Below are positions 1 to 9,863 of a stretch of DNA of 64,000 nucleotides, piece after piece. Both the position numbers and the translations under genes were made by a program. Below the pieces are notes generated by a model. That model was not told the origin of the DNA. It saw nothing but the letters and a program-made list of their open reading frames with translations, and did no database searches. The stretch lies in contig NC_015138.1 of the NCBI RefSeq assembly GCF_000176855.2, positions 2,976,001-3,040,000 of the forward strand. Direction: 5' to 3'. The DNA comes from Paracidovorax avenae ATCC 19860. Its GTDB lineage: Bacteria > Pseudomonadota > Gammaproteobacteria > Burkholderiales > Burkholderiaceae_C. How positions within the stretch are numbered: the first letter of the stretch is position 1; each line of letters opens with the position of its first letter.

Positions 1-71
1 TCGTTGTGTCAGGGCTTCGCGGGCCTACGCGGGGCTCGCAAACCTTCCGAAACTCTCAAGGAAACGGCCAA

Positions 72-281
72 ATGAAAAAACTCCTCGCTGTCCTGATCGC
101 CGGTCTGTTCACCGCCGGCGCTTTCGCCCAAGCTCCGGCCCAGGCCCCCGCCACGACGTCCGCTCCCATGGCCGCCGACACCGCTGCGCCCGCTCCCACG
201 GCCCAGGCCAAGAAGGCCGGCAAGGGTGCCAAGCACAAGACCGCCCACAAGAAGAGCAAGAAGCACAAGGCTGCCGCCTGA
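72..281 (+). CDS. small secreted Lys/Ala-rich basic protein
   Basis: Predicted 69-residue exported protein of unknown function. The ATG at 72 has a good ribosome site (AAGGAA) about 8 bases upstream and opens a clear Sec signal peptide: two lysines, a hydrophobic core, and a likely cut after AFA at residue 19. The mature part is Ala/Pro-rich to about residue 45, then turns into a Lys/His-rich tail with AKK, KHK and KKSKKHK repeats. A rho-independent terminator follows closely. The composition resembles acid-shock-like and histone-like low-complexity periplasmic proteins, but such composition arises repeatedly, so no function is claimed. Confidence 0.75.
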   Translation: MKKLLAVLIAGLFTAGAFAQAPAQAPATTSAPMAADTAAPAPTAQAKKAGKGAKHKTAHKKSKKHKAAA

Positions 282-335
282 GGTTTGCCGCCTCCCGTGC
301 AACGGGATGACCGCCCTGGCGCCGTCCCCGCTCCG

Positions 336-364
336 AAGCCCGCTTTACGCGGGCTTTGCTTTTG
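336..364 (+). terminator. rho-independent terminator after the basic secreted protein
   Basis: Perfect 8-bp stem AAGCCCGC (336-343) and GCGGGCTT (349-356) around a 5-base loop, followed by the T-rich run TGCTTTT. It sits 55 bases after the stop at 281 and before the next start at 413. Confidence 0.8.
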
Positions 365-412
365 GCTGATAGGCTTTGGAACAGCCCTTTCCCGATGGAT
401 GCCCCACCCGCC

Positions 413-901
413 ATGAACCACGCTCTTTTGTCCGGCCCGACGCCCCGCCCCCTTCGCCGCTTGGCGGCTTCGCTGGCCCTCGCCGCTGCCTGCCTCGGCA
501 CGGCACAGGCCCAGGAAGGGCCGCAACTCGACCTGCAGCGGGTGGACCTGGCCGCCGGCATGCACCGTATCGACGCGCAACTGGCGGTGACGCCTCAGGA
601 GCGCGAAACCGGACTCATGCACCGCAAGGACATGCCCTCCAACGAAGGCATGCTGTTCGTGTTCTCGGTACCGGCCGTGCAGTGCTTCTGGATGAAGAAC
701 ACCCTGCTGCCACTCACCGCCGCCTTCGTCGCTGACGACGGCACCATCGTCAACCTGGCCGACATGAAGCCGCAGACGCTGGACTCCCACTGCTCCGACA
801 AGCCCGTGCGCTTCGTGCTCGAGATGAACCAGGGATGGTTCGCCAAGCGCGGCATCAAGCCGGGCTCGAAGCTGGCCGGCGCTCCGTTCGCCAGGCGCTG
901 A
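413..901 (+). CDS. DUF192 family secreted protein
   Basis: 162-residue exported DUF192 protein. The family is widespread and its biochemical role is not established. Residues 1 to about 33 form a signal peptide (LRRLAAS, then a hydrophobic Ala/Leu stretch, ending AQA). The mature domain shows the family hallmarks: ETGLMHRKDMP, GMLFVF, CFWMKNTLLPL and a C-terminal LEMNQGWFAKRGIKPGS block. An in-frame ATG at 395 would add six residues ahead of the signal peptide; 413 is preferred because it puts the positive residues directly before the hydrophobic core. A bidirectional terminator separates it from the convergent sodB. Confidence 0.85.
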   Translation: MNHALLSGPTPRPLRRLAASLALAAACLGTAQAQEGPQLDLQRVDLAAGMHRIDAQLAVTPQERETGLMHRKDMPSNEGMLFVFSVPAVQCFWMKNTLLPLTAAFVADDGTIVNLADMKPQTLDSHCSDKPVRFVLEMNQGWFAKRGIKPGSKLAGAPFARR

Positions 902-924
902 CGCCCCGGCCCCTGAAAACGGAC

Positions 925-954
925 AAAAAAACGGCCCATCAAGGGCCGTTTTTT
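925..954. terminator. bidirectional terminator between DUF192 gene and sodB
   Basis: A-run, stem CGGCCC (931-936) paired with GGGCCG (943-948), then a T-run. The flanking A6 and T6 extend the stem to 12 bp and serve both strands. It lies between two convergent genes. Confidence 0.9.
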
Positions 955-983
955 CATGGAACCCGGCAGGCCGGGCCGCGGCA

Positions 984-1568
984 TCAGCCCGCGAAGTTGC
1001 TTTCCGCGAACTTCCAGTTCACCAGCTTGTCGAGGAAGGTCTCGACGAACTTCGGGCGCAGGTTGCGGTAGTCGATGTAGTAGGCGTGTTCCCAGACGTC
1101 CACGGTCAGCAGCGCCTTGTCGGCGGTGGTCAGGGGCGTGCCGGCGGCGCCCGTGTTCACGATGTCCACGCTGCCGTCGGCCTTCTTTACCAGCCAGGTC
1201 CAGCCGGAGCCGAAGTTGCCCACGGCGCTCTTCACGAAGGCTTCCTTGAACGCGGCATAGCTGCCCCACTTCGCCTTGATGGCATCGGCCAGCGCGCCGG
1301 AAGGCTCGCCGCCGCCGTTGGGGGCCATGCAGTTCCAGAAGAAGGTGTGGTTCCAGATCTGGGCTGCGTTGTTGTAGATGCCGCCGCTGGACTTCTTGAT
1401 GATCTCCTCGAGGGGCATGTTCTCGAATTCGGTGCCCTTCTGGAGGTTGTTGAGGTTCACCACGTAGGCGTTGTGGTGCTTGCCATGGTGGTACTCCAGG
1501 GTTTCCTGGCTGTAGTGCGGAGCCAGGGCGTCGATGGCGTAAGGCAGCGGTGGCAGGGTATGTTCCAT
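984..1568 (-). CDS. sodB: superoxide dismutase, Fe type
   Basis: Cytoplasmic enzyme dismuting superoxide to peroxide and oxygen. The 194 residues match the normal length. The start [15 protein letters not shown] is the canonical N-terminus; longer in-frame starts lack that homology. Metal ligands are visible in the expected places: the His of EYHHGKHH, the His of [10 protein letters not shown], and Asp and His in [13 protein letters not shown]. The AAGTPLTT stretch fits the Fe subgroup rather than Mn. Single gene with its own terminator. Confidence 0.95.
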   Translation of the reverse strand: MEHTLPPLPYAIDALAPHYSQETLEYHHGKHHNAYVVNLNNLQKGTEFENMPLEEIIKKSSGGIYNNAAQIWNHTFFWNCMAPNGGGEPSGALADAIKAKWGSYAAFKEAFVKSAVGNFGSGWTWLVKKADGSVDIVNTGAAGTPLTTADKALLTVDVWEHAYYIDYRNLRPKFVETFLDKLVNWKFAESNFAG

Positions 1569-1698
1569 GTGCGGTCCTCGTGGGTGGTTGGTGATTCTTG
1601 CGTGTGCAGCGCCGCAATGTGACATGCAGCGCAACAGGCGGGCATTGTAGGAAGTTAATCGCGCCCCGCGGTGTAGGCGACGGCCCAGAATGCCGGGC

Positions 1699-3012
1699 TC
1701 ACAGCAGGCGCGGAGCGGACACCGTCAGATCGATCTCGCCATCCGATACGGCGGCGCGCACGGCGTCCCCGGTACGTACCTGGGCGGTGCGGGTCACGGG
1801 CAGGCCTTCGCTGTCGGTGAGCAGCGCGTAGCCGCGCTGGAGCACCAGGCGCGGATCGAGCAGCTCCAGCCGCAATGCCGCATGGTCCAGCCGCTGCGCC
1901 TGCCGGGCCACGCCCTGCGCCACGGCCTTGGGGAGGCGATCCGCCAGGCCATCCTGCCGCTGGGCGCACCGCCGGGCCGTCCAGGCCGCGCCATGGCGCA
2001 GTTGCTGCGCGAGGCGCGCGAGGCGCAGTTCCTGGCGCGCCACCAGCCCGGAAGGCCGCCCCAGCCGCTGCGCCGCCATGTCCAGCCGCTGGTGGCGCCC
2101 GTCGATCTGGCGCTGCAGGCTGTCCGACAGGCGGCCGGCCAGCGCGTCCATGCCCGCGAGCCAGGTGGCCTGGGGCTGCGCGACCAGTTCCGCCGCGGCC
2201 GTGGGGGTCGGTGCCCGCAGGTCCGCGCAGAAATCGGCGATGGTGAAGTCGGTCTCGTGGCCCACGCCTGAGACCACCGGCACCGGGCTCTTCGCCAGCG
2301 TGCGGGCGACCTGCTCGTCATTGAAGGCCCACAGGTCCTCGATGGAGCCGCCCCCGCGCACCAGCAGGATCACCTCCACCGGCGGATGCCCTGCACCATC
2401 GCCGGAGGGTTCGGCCATGCGGTAGAGCGCGTGCAGGGCGGCGCAGATCGAGGCCGGCGCGGCCGCCCCCTGCACCAGGGCCGGGGCCAGTACCACGGGC
2501 AGGTGCGGAACACGCCGCCGCAGGGCGGTCACCACGTCGTGCAGTGCCGCGGCGCCCGGCGAGGTGACCAGGCCGATCGAGCGGGGCATGACCGGGAGGC
2601 CACGCTTGCGGGCGGAATCGAACAGGCCTTCGGATTCCAGCCGGGCCTTGAGCCGCAGGAACTGCTCGAACAGCGCCCCCTGCCCTGCGCGCTGCAGGCT
2701 CTCGACGATGAGCTGCAGGTCGCCGCGGGCTTCATAGACCGCCAGCCGCCCCCGCAGCTCGACCATTTCCCCGTCCCGCGGGGTGCCGTCGAGCAGCATG
2801 GCTGCCCGTCGGAACATGGCGCAGCGGATCTGCCCCTGGCCGTCCTTTATGGAGAAGTAGCAATGCCCGCTGGACGCGCGCGAGAAGCCCGTGATCTCCC
2901 CGCGCACCGCGACAGGGTTGAACCGCGCCTCCAGAGCATCAGCAACGGCGCGGCACAGCGCCCCGACGTCCCAGATTCGCGGCGCCGATGCTGGGTCCGG
3001 ACGTTCAAACAT
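1699..3012 (-). CDS. xseA: exodeoxyribonuclease VII large subunit
   Basis: Large subunit of the single-strand-specific nuclease that trims DNA to oligonucleotides. 437 residues, near the usual 450. The N-terminal OB-fold (about 20-115, [22 protein letters not shown] and IRCAMFR) is followed by the catalytic block around 120-330 with [41 protein letters not shown] and [29 protein letters not shown], then an Arg/Gln-rich helical region. The start MFERPDP replaces a longer reading frame whose first 35 codons are poor in family similarity. The small subunit xseB is not in the window. Confidence 0.95.
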   Translation of the reverse strand: MFERPDPASAPRIWDVGALCRAVADALEARFNPVAVRGEITGFSRASSGHCYFSIKDGQGQIRCAMFRRAAMLLDGTPRDGEMVELRGRLAVYEARGDLQLIVESLQRAGQGALFEQFLRLKARLESEGLFDSARKRGLPVMPRSIGLVTSPGAAALHDVVTALRRRVPHLPVVLAPALVQGAAAPASICAALHALYRMAEPSGDGAGHPPVEVILLVRGGGSIEDLWAFNDEQVARTLAKSPVPVVSGVGHETDFTIADFCADLRAPTPTAAAELVAQPQATWLAGMDALAGRLSDSLQRQIDGRHQRLDMAAQRLGRPSGLVARQELRLARLAQQLRHGAAWTARRCAQRQDGLADRLPKAVAQGVARQAQRLDHAALRLELLDPRLVLQRGYALLTDSEGLPVTRTAQVRTGDAVRAAVSDGEIDLTVSAPRLL

Positions 3013-3374
3013 CGGCGCCGCCAGGGTTTGCGGGGAACAGGGCACTCCCAATAGTCCACAAGCCGCACGGAGCAGCGGATGGGCTGGGCGGGTGGCCCGG
3101 ATGCGCGCGCAAGCCACGAGATGCCGTGCAACCTGTTGATTTACAACGTTTTTTTGCTGCGCAATTTTTCATCAATCTGTCAAAGTGTCGATTTGGCGCC
3201 ATGTAGCAGGTGTTACACACCCGGTTGCCCACAAAGTTATCCACAGAAAATGTGGGTGGCTGTGAAAAACGGCGCCGATGCGGCCGGTGAGCCCGGCCGG
3301 TGCCTGCGCCGCCGCCGGACCGCCATGGCACTGGGCCATAATCGCGGACTGCTTCCATCTGCGCGGAGAGAGAA
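3013..3374. other. intergenic region between xseA and exbB
   Basis: 362-bp divergent intergenic region with no convincing gene. It is AT-richer than its surroundings, with T-runs near 3149-3172, and must hold the promoters of xseA (leftward) and the exbB cluster (rightward). It contains one exact DnaA-box consensus TTATCCACA at 3237-3245 that overlaps a small CCACA-GAAAA-TGTGG dyad. No clear Fur box was seen. Confidence 0.5.
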
Positions 3375-4001
3375 TTGCTGTCGATCATACAAGCCGCAGG
3401 CTGGCCGATCTGGCCCCTCATAGCCTGCTCCATCCTGGCGCTGGCACTGGTGGTGGAGCGCTTCGTCGCCCTGAAAACCGCCAAGGTCGCCCCCCCGAAG
3501 CTGCTGGACGAGGCCATCTCCGTTTCCTCCCGCGGGCTGCCCACGCCCGACGTGGTGAACCAGCTGTCGCAGAACTCCGCCCTGGGCGAAGTGCTGGCCA
3601 GCGGGCTGCGCACGCTCAACAGCCATCCCCAGAGCAGCGAGGCGGACGTCCGGGCCGCCATGGAAGGCACGGGCCGTGCCATCGCCCAGCGGCTCGAGAA
3701 ATACCTCAACGCCCTCGCCACCATCGCCTCGGCCGCTCCCCTGCTGGGCCTGCTCGGCACGGTGATCGGCATGATCGAGATCTTCGGCTCGCAGGGGTCG
3801 TCCGCCACGGGCCAGGGCAACCCGGCCCAACTGGCGCACGGGATCTCCATCGCGCTCTACAACACGGCCTTCGGCCTGATCGTCGCCATCCCGACGCTGA
3901 TCTTCTGGCGGTATTTCCGCAGCCGCGTGGACGCCTACCTGCTCACGCTGGAGCTCGCCTCTGAGCAGTTCGTCCGCCACCTGCTGCGCCTGCGCAAGTG
4001 A
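3375..4001 (+). CDS. exbB: MotA/TolQ/ExbB proton channel family protein
   Basis: 208-residue inner-membrane proton channel subunit that, with ExbD, energises outer-membrane processes. The start is a TTG at 3375 with a strong GGAGAGAG site just upstream; no in-frame ATG precedes the first membrane helix. Helix 1 is at about 8-28 (WPIWPLIACSILALALVVERF). The conserved pair of helices around 115-175 carries ASAAPLLGLLGTVIGMIEIF and a polar cytoplasmic loop. It overlaps exbD by four bases. TonB is not adjacent, so the partner could be a TonB or Tol-like system elsewhere. Confidence 0.9.
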   Translation: MLSIIQAAGWPIWPLIACSILALALVVERFVALKTAKVAPPKLLDEAISVSSRGLPTPDVVNQLSQNSALGEVLASGLRTLNSHPQSSEADVRAAMEGTGRAIAQRLEKYLNALATIASAAPLLGLLGTVIGMIEIFGSQGSSATGQGNPAQLAHGISIALYNTAFGLIVAIPTLIFWRYFRSRVDAYLLTLELASEQFVRHLLRLRK

Positions 4002-4435
4002 GCGGCGCGATGAATTTCCGCCCCCGCCCGAAGGAAGCGCCGGAGATCAACCTGATCCCCTTCATCGACGTGCTGCTCGTGATCCTCATCTTCCTGATGC
4101 TCTCGACCACATACAGCAAGTTCACCGAACTGCAGCTCACGCTCCCGGTGGCGGACGCCGAGCAGCAGCGCGACCATCCCAAGGAAGTGATCGTCGCGGT
4201 GGCCGCCGACGGGCGCTACGCCGTCAACAAGGCCGCCGTGGAAGGCAAGGGCGTGGAAGCGATCGCCCAGGCCCTCGGGGCCGCCGCGCAGGCCGGGCGC
4301 GACAGCGTGGTGATCATCAGCGCCGACGCCAACGCTCCACATCAGGCCGTGATTTCCGTGATGGAAGCCGCGCGCCGCGTGGGCCTGTCGCAGATCACCT
4401 TCGCCACGCAATCGTCCGCCAGCGCGGGCCGCTGA
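3998..4435 (+). CDS. exbD: biopolymer transport protein ExbD/TolR family
   Basis: 145-residue partner of the ExbB channel with one membrane helix and a periplasmic domain. After a short cytoplasmic segment comes the family signature EINLIPFIDVLLVILIFLML at about 16-35, whose Asp is the proton-path residue. The GTG at 3998 overlaps the exbB stop (GTGA); an ATG four codons in is an alternative start. Five bases separate it from lpxK, so the six genes to kdsB are probably co-transcribed. Confidence 0.9.
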   Translation: MSGAMNFRPRPKEAPEINLIPFIDVLLVILIFLMLSTTYSKFTELQLTLPVADAEQQRDHPKEVIVAVAADGRYAVNKAAVEGKGVEAIAQALGAAAQAGRDSVVIISADANAPHQAVISVMEAARRVGLSQITFATQSSASAGR

Positions 4436-4440
4436 CCCGC

Positions 4441-5481
4441 ATGGCGCAGCCACGCCGCCGCGGGCTGCCGGTGCCGGACGCGACGCCGGGGATCCAGCGG
4501 GCCTGGCGCCACCGCGGCGCGGTCGCCTGGCTGCTGTCGCCCGTCTCCCTGCTCTACGGCGCCCTGGCCGGCATGCGCCGGTTGCTGTATGAGCGGGGCG
4601 TCCTGCGGGCAGAGCGCATGCCTGTTCCCGTGGTCGTGGTGGGCAACGTGGTGGCCGGCGGCGCCGGCAAGACACCCGTGACCCAGGCTGTCGTGCACGC
4701 GCTGCGGCAGCGCGGCTGGCATCCGGGCGTGGTCTCCCGTGGTTACGGGCGCAGCACTTCCGACTGCCGTGAGGTGCGGGCGGACAGCAGCGCCTCCGAG
4801 TCCGGCGACGAACCCCTGCTGCTCGCGCGCTCCACCGGCGTGCCGGTGTTCGTCGCGCCGCGCCGTGCACAGGCAGCCCGCGCCCTGCTGGAACGGCATC
4901 CGGAGACCGACGTACTCGTCTGCGACGACGGCCTGCAGCACTGGGCGCTGGCGCGGGATGTGGAACTGTGCGTGTTCAGCGAGGAAGGCGTCGGCAATGG
5001 CTGGCTGCTGCCCGCGGGCCCGCTGCGCGAGCGCTGGCCGCGGCCCGTGGATGCCGTGCTGCATGCCGGAGCTGTGCCCGAGGGCGCCGAGCGCGCGCCC
5101 ATGGGGGTTTTCGCCCTGCACAGATCGCTTGCCGCCCATGCTGTGGACGCCTCCGGACGCGCCACGCCACTGTCGCACCTGCGCGGCGTGCCGGTACACG
5201 CCGTGGCGGCGATCGCCCGGCCCGCCGCCTTCTTCGCCATGCTGCGCGCCCAAGGATTGGTCCTGCAGGAGGCCACCGCCCTGCCCGACCATGCCGACTT
5301 CTCGGGTTGGCATCCGGACACGCCGCCCGGCGTGCCGCTGGTCTGCACCGAGAAAGACGCGGCGAAGCTCTGGCGCACGCACCCGCAGGCGCTGGCGGTG
5401 CCGCTGGTGGTGGACATCGCGCCGGCCTTCTTCGACCGGCTGCACGCACGGCTGCAGGCGCTGCGCCAGCCCTCGCTATGA
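4441..5481 (+). CDS. lpxK: tetraacyldisaccharide 4'-kinase
   Basis: 346-residue inner-membrane-associated kinase that phosphorylates the lipid A disaccharide precursor to lipid IVA. The Walker A motif [12 protein letters not shown] is at about 68-79, preceded by the membrane-near amphipathic segment [23 protein letters not shown]. Further family blocks are [26 protein letters not shown] (Walker B-like) and [11 protein letters not shown] near the end. Its place between exbD and the Trm112-like gene, followed by kdsB, groups lipid A and Kdo synthesis, a common order in this family of bacteria. Confidence 0.95.
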   Translation: MAQPRRRGLPVPDATPGIQRAWRHRGAVAWLLSPVSLLYGALAGMRRLLYERGVLRAERMPVPVVVVGNVVAGGAGKTPVTQAVVHALRQRGWHPGVVSRGYGRSTSDCREVRADSSASESGDEPLLLARSTGVPVFVAPRRAQAARALLERHPETDVLVCDDGLQHWALARDVELCVFSEEGVGNGWLLPAGPLRERWPRPVDAVLHAGAVPEGAERAPMGVFALHRSLAAHAVDASGRATPLSHLRGVPVHAVAAIARPAAFFAMLRAQGLVLQEATALPDHADFSGWHPDTPPGVPLVCTEKDAAKLWRTHPQALAVPLVVDIAPAFFDRLHARLQALRQPSL

Positions 5482-5515
5482 TCGGGCTCCATTTTCCGAA
5501 CCTATCCGCTACGCC

Positions 5516-5698
5516 ATGGATCCCAAACTGCTCGAACTGCTGGTCTGCCCGGTCACCAAGGGTCCGCTGACCTACGACCGCGAGCGCGACGAACTGGTGT
5601 CGCGCAGCGCACGGCTCGCCTACCCGGTGCGCGACGGCATTCCGGTGCTCCTGGAGACCGAGGCCCGCACGCTGACCGACGCGGAGCTGGAGGCGTGA
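5516..5698 (+). CDS. Trm112 family protein (YcaR-like)
   Basis: 60-residue small protein of the Trm112/YcaR family. It begins [21 protein letters not shown] and contains the conserved [17 protein letters not shown] block. Bacterial members keep only part of the zinc knuckle, as here (one CP pair). The lpxK-ycaR-kdsB order is conserved in proteobacteria. Its stop overlaps the GTG start of kdsB by four bases, indicating translational coupling. Confidence 0.9.
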   Translation: MDPKLLELLVCPVTKGPLTYDRERDELVSRSARLAYPVRDGIPVLLETEARTLTDAELEA

Positions 5699-6486
5699 GC
5701 GGCCCGGCCGCATCCGCTGGCTTCACCGTCCTGATTCCCGCCCGGCTGGCATCGACCCGCCTGCCCGACAAGCCGCTGGCGGACATCGGCGGCGTCCCGA
5801 TGGTCGTGCGGGTGGCGCGGCAGGCCGCCCGCAGCGCGGCCGCCCGCGTGGTCGTGGCAGCCGACCATCCCCGCATCCTGGAGGCCTGCGCGGCGCATGG
5901 CGTGCAGGCCGTCGCGACGCGCGCGGACCATCCCAGCGGCAGCGACCGGCTGGCCGAGGCCTGCGTGCAGCTCGGGCTGGCCGACGATGATGTGGTGGTG
6001 AACGTGCAGGGGGACGAGCCGCTGATCGCACCGGCCCTCATCGATGCGGTCGCGGCCCTGCTGCCGGCCCGCCCCGAAGCGGACATGGGCACGGCCGCGC
6101 ATGCCATCCATTCGGTGGAGGACTTCGCCAACCCCAACGTGGTGAAAGTGGTGCTCGACGCCCGCGGCCTCGCGCACTATTTCAGCCGGGCACCGATTCC
6201 GCACGCGCGTGGCCATGCGGACACGGCCTGGTGGCGAGGCGGGCACGCAGGCGTGCCTGCAGGTTGCGCGCCGCTGCGCCACATCGGCATCTACAGCTAC
6301 CGGGCAGCGTTCGTGCGGGCGTTTTCCGCCCTGGCGCCGGCCCCCACGGAAGCCCTGGAAGCGCTGGAGCAGTTGCGTGCACTGTGGCACGGGCACCGCA
6401 TCGCCGTGCATGTGGCGGACACCGCACCGGGGCCGGGCGTGGACACGCCGGAAGACCTCGAACGGGTGCGTTCGCTGTTGGGCTGA
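5695..6486 (+). CDS. kdsB: 3-deoxy-manno-octulosonate cytidylyltransferase
   Basis: 263-residue enzyme that activates Kdo as CMP-Kdo for lipopolysaccharide core synthesis. The N-terminal nucleotide-binding motif [17 protein letters not shown] and the blocks [25 protein letters not shown] and [10 protein letters not shown] are all family hallmarks, and the C-terminus keeps [14 protein letters not shown]. The GTG at 5695 overlaps the previous stop. There is a small family insertion around the [13 protein letters not shown] stretch. Last gene of the likely operon. Confidence 0.95.
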   Translation: MSGPAASAGFTVLIPARLASTRLPDKPLADIGGVPMVVRVARQAARSAAARVVVAADHPRILEACAAHGVQAVATRADHPSGSDRLAEACVQLGLADDDVVVNVQGDEPLIAPALIDAVAALLPARPEADMGTAAHAIHSVEDFANPNVVKVVLDARGLAHYFSRAPIPHARGHADTAWWRGGHAGVPAGCAPLRHIGIYSYRAAFVRAFSALAPAPTEALEALEQLRALWHGHRIAVHVADTAPGPGVDTPEDLERVRSLLG

Positions 6487-6631
6487 AAGCGCGGGCCCGG
6501 TGCCGTCACGATGGTGTCGCGGCTGTCAGGCAGACGGAAGGACCCGCATGCTATCCTTGCCCGCGATTGAAGCGCCAACCCGGGCCTACGGCAAGCCCGG
6601 GCTTCCGGCGCTGGCTGATTTCAACACTTAG

Positions 6632-7297
<666 letters not shown>

Positions 7298-7337
7298 GTT
7301 CCTGGCGCAGGGCCGGCACCCGGCCGGCCCGTGACCG

Positions 7338-7364
7338 ACGCCGCCCCCGGGCGGCGTTTTCGTT
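7338..7364 (+). terminator. rho-independent terminator of adk
   Basis: Stem ACGCCGCC (7338-7345) pairs with GGCGGCGT (7350-7357), followed by TTTTCGTTT. It lies 41 bases after the adk stop and before the convergent asparaginase gene. Confidence 0.85.
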
Positions 7365-7386
7365 TCCGGATCGAATCGCTGGCGTC

Positions 7387-8373
7387 TTATGCCTGGAGCT
7401 TCGCCAGCCGCTCCAGCAGCAACTCCACCCGCGCCTTCACCACGCTCAGCCCCTGCGTGGCAGGCAGTGTGTCGCCCGGACGGGGCAGCAACTGGCCCAG
7501 GGGGCACCGCGTGGCCACCCTGACGGCCACGCCGGCGGCCTGCGCCCGCTCCAGGGCTGCCTGCAGCTGGTGGTGCAGCGTGCCGTTGCCGGTAGCGGCC
7601 ACGGCCAGGCCGTGCACTCCGTCGGCCACCAGCAGATCCACCATGCGTCCGCTCGCGCCCGCATGCGACACCACGACCTCGACGCGCGGCCACTCCGCTC
7701 CGTTGCGCAGCGCCTCCAGCGCGGCGCGAGCCTCGGCCGATGATTCCGATGATTCCGCCGTGGGCCAGCCGGCGGCGAGCCGCACGCGGCCCTCTTCCAC
7801 CCAGCCCAGGGGCCCCGCTTCGCCGGACGCGAAGGCGTTCAGCCGGTAAGGATGTACCTTCTGCACCCGCTGCGCCCCGTGCAATTCACCGGCGGCCACG
7901 GCCACCACCCCGCGCACACCCGGCGTGGCGGCCACGGCGACGGCGTCGAGCAGGTTCTGCGGGCCATCGGGCGCCAGTGCGGTGGCAGGGCGCATCGCCG
8001 AGACAAGCACCACGGGCTTGTCCCGCGCGCCCGCGAGCATGCGGTGGAGAAACCATGCGGTTTCTTCGAGGGTATCGGTGCCGTGCGTGACCACCACGGC
8101 GCGCACGCCGGGATCCGCCAATGCGGCCTCGCAGCGCAGGGCCAGGGCTCGCCATACGGCGCCGTCCATGTCCTTGCTGTCGATCTGCGCGACCTGCTCC
8201 GCTTCCAGCCGCGCGCCGCCGGCAGCGCGCGCCAGGCCGGGCACCGCTGCCAGCAACTGGTCGATGCCGACCTGCGCGGCGGTGTAGCCGATGTTGTCTT
8301 CCGCGCTCCCCGCCGTGCCGGCGATGGTTCCACCGGTGCCCAGCACCAGGATTTTTCCTGCAAACACTTGCAT
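7387..8373 (-). CDS. L-asparaginase
   Basis: 328-residue amidohydrolase hydrolysing asparagine to aspartate and ammonia. Two catalytic threonine motifs are visible: GTGGTIAG at about 12-19 and THGTDTLEETA near 90. The KVHPYRLNAF and GNGTLHH stretches are also typical. The ATG at 8373 gives the normal N-terminus MQVFAGKILVLG. No signal peptide is apparent, so it is probably cytoplasmic. Its start faces lexA, and the LexA box at 8386-8401 lies only 13 bases upstream of it, so the gene might also respond to LexA (inference). Confidence 0.92.
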   Translation of the reverse strand: MQVFAGKILVLGTGGTIAGTAGSAEDNIGYTAAQVGIDQLLAAVPGLARAAGGARLEAEQVAQIDSKDMDGAVWRALALRCEAALADPGVRAVVVTHGTDTLEETAWFLHRMLAGARDKPVVLVSAMRPATALAPDGPQNLLDAVAVAATPGVRGVVAVAAGELHGAQRVQKVHPYRLNAFASGEAGPLGWVEEGRVRLAAGWPTAESSESSAEARAALEALRNGAEWPRVEVVVSHAGASGRMVDLLVADGVHGLAVAATGNGTLHHQLQAALERAQAAGVAVRVATRCPLGQLLPRPGDTLPATQGLSVVKARVELLLERLAKLQA

Positions 8374-8385
8374 TGCCTTTGAAAA

Positions 8386-8401
8386 CTGTTTAAAAATACA
8401 G
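8386..8401 (+). promoter_or_regulatory. LexA box (SOS operator)
   Basis: Exact CTGT-N8-ACAG consensus, CTGT TTAAAAAT ACAG, in the divergent intergenic region 78 bases before the lexA start. It fits autoregulation of lexA; being 13 bases from the asparaginase start it could also affect that gene. Confidence 0.9.
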
Positions 8402-8478
8402 TGACTGGATCGATCCACAGGTGATTCGATCCACCCAGCGCCCGTCCGGCGCGATCTTCCTTCACTGGAGTGCCCCGC

Positions 8479-9153
8479 ATGCTCGACAGCCCCAAGCTCA
8501 CCGCCCGCCAGCAGCAGATCCTGGATCTCATCCAGACCGCCATTGCACGCACCGGCGCGCCCCCCACCCGGGCGGAAATCGCCGCGGAGTTCGGCTTCAA
8601 GTCCGCCAACGCGGCCGAAGAACACCTGCAGGCACTGGCACGCAAGGGCGTCATCGAGCTGGTGAGCGGCACGTCGCGCGGCATCCGGCTGCGCGGCGAG
8701 GCCGTGCGGTCCATCAATGCGGCCCGCGGCACCCAGTTCCACCTGCCCATTCCCGGCATCTCGCAGCTCATGCTGCCGCTCATCGGCCGCGTCGCTGCAG
8801 GCTCACCGATTCTCGCCGAGGAACACGTGGACCAGACCTACAGCGTGGAAGGCAGCCTCTTCCAGCACAAGCCCGACTACCTGCTCAAGGTCCGGGGCAT
8901 GTCCATGCGCGATGCCGGCATCATGGATGGCGACCTGCTCGCCGTGCAGTCCACGCGCGAGGCGCGCAATGGCCAGATCATCGTCGCCCGCCTGGGTGAC
9001 GAAGTCACCGTCAAGCGGCTGCGGCGCACCGCGGGTGCCATCGAGCTGCTGCCCGAGAACCCCGACTATCCCATCATCACCGTGCAGCCCGGCGAATCGT
9101 TCGAGATCGAAGGGCTGGCCGTGGGCCTCATCCGCAACACCATGCTGATGTAG
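8479..9153 (+). CDS. lexA: LexA repressor
   Basis: 224-residue SOS repressor that cleaves itself when RecA is activated. N-terminal winged helix (1-70, [13 protein letters not shown] and [18 protein letters not shown]). The cleavage site Ala107-Gly108 is in GRVAAGSP. The catalytic Ser142 ([13 protein letters not shown]) and Lys179 (VTVKRLRR) form the dyad. An in-frame GTG three codons earlier (8470) is possible; 8479 is preferred because CTGGAG lies at ribosome-site distance from it. An exact LexA box is upstream. Confidence 0.97.
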   Translation: MLDSPKLTARQQQILDLIQTAIARTGAPPTRAEIAAEFGFKSANAAEEHLQALARKGVIELVSGTSRGIRLRGEAVRSINAARGTQFHLPIPGISQLMLPLIGRVAAGSPILAEEHVDQTYSVEGSLFQHKPDYLLKVRGMSMRDAGIMDGDLLAVQSTREARNGQIIVARLGDEVTVKRLRRTAGAIELLPENPDYPIITVQPGESFEIEGLAVGLIRNTMLM

Positions 9154-9341
9154 CCGGCTGCGGGCCGCCCGGCGCATGGCGCCGGAGCATGGTTCGCGCC
9201 CTGGTTCCCCGTTTGGCGTTGCCCAGGTGGCGGGCGTCTGGCTTTCCGCTTCGCGTGGATGGTCAACCCTGCGGCATCGCCCTGCCTGTCTAAAGCCAAT
9301 CCTGCCAGTGTTCAACCCATTCTGACCGCTGGAGTTTTTCC

Positions 9342-9821
9342 ATGGCAAAGGCTTTGCTCGATCTCACCACCCTCTCGTCCTGCCTGCAGCCGCTGCACGG
9401 CCTCGTCCGCTGGCTGCGGGGTACCTCCTCGGGGAATTTATCTGGCCGATCCGCCGCATGGTCGCGATGGCCGGACTGCCCGGCGCACAGTCGCGGGGCG
9501 TCCGACACGTCCACCGCCAGCCACCGCCCATCCGACGGCCCGCCTGTCGCCACGGCCCATGGCAGAGCAGAGGCCAGCACTGCAACATCCATGGCACTGC
9601 CCGCGGATTCCTCGACCGCGGTGCTGGCGGCCACCATGGAGCGCCCCGCGCGCTCCCCGGCCGGCAGCCAGCGCACCTGCGCGGCGCGGGCGCCAGGCGC
9701 CGTGCGCGTGGTGCAGCGCCGGCAGGCAGGTACGCCGGAGCGATTCGTGATCTCCGGCCGGATGGCCGATGTGCGGGCAGAACTGGAGCGCTGGGCCGCT
9801 GCAGAAGCCGTGCTGCAATGA
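9342..9821 (+). CDS. hypothetical protein downstream of lexA
   Basis: 159 residues, not recognised. CTGGAG precedes the ATG. The middle (about 28-110) is low-complexity Ser/Ala/Arg/Pro and looks unstructured. The C-terminal 30 residues (PERFVISGRMADVRAELERW) look like a genuine amphipathic fold with good codon use. Reading the opposite strand gives overlapping open frames but no start with a ribosome site. In pseudomonads sulA follows lexA; I see no SulA-like motif here and no second LexA box in the 188-bp gap, so this is not called a division inhibitor. Confidence 0.55.
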   Translation: MAKALLDLTTLSSCLQPLHGLVRWLRGTSSGNLSGRSAAWSRWPDCPAHSRGASDTSTASHRPSDGPPVATAHGRAEASTATSMALPADSSTAVLAATMERPARSPAGSQRTCAARAPGAVRVVQRRQAGTPERFVISGRMADVRAELERWAAAEAVLQ

Positions 9822-9863
9822 CCTGCAACGGCTGCCCCCGGCCGTGGTCCGCCGCCTGCGGCC

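Noticed and set aside
3200..3260. Replication origin at the DnaA box
   Set aside because: Only one exact box, no array of boxes, no AT-rich unwinding repeats and no dnaA/dnaN neighbours.
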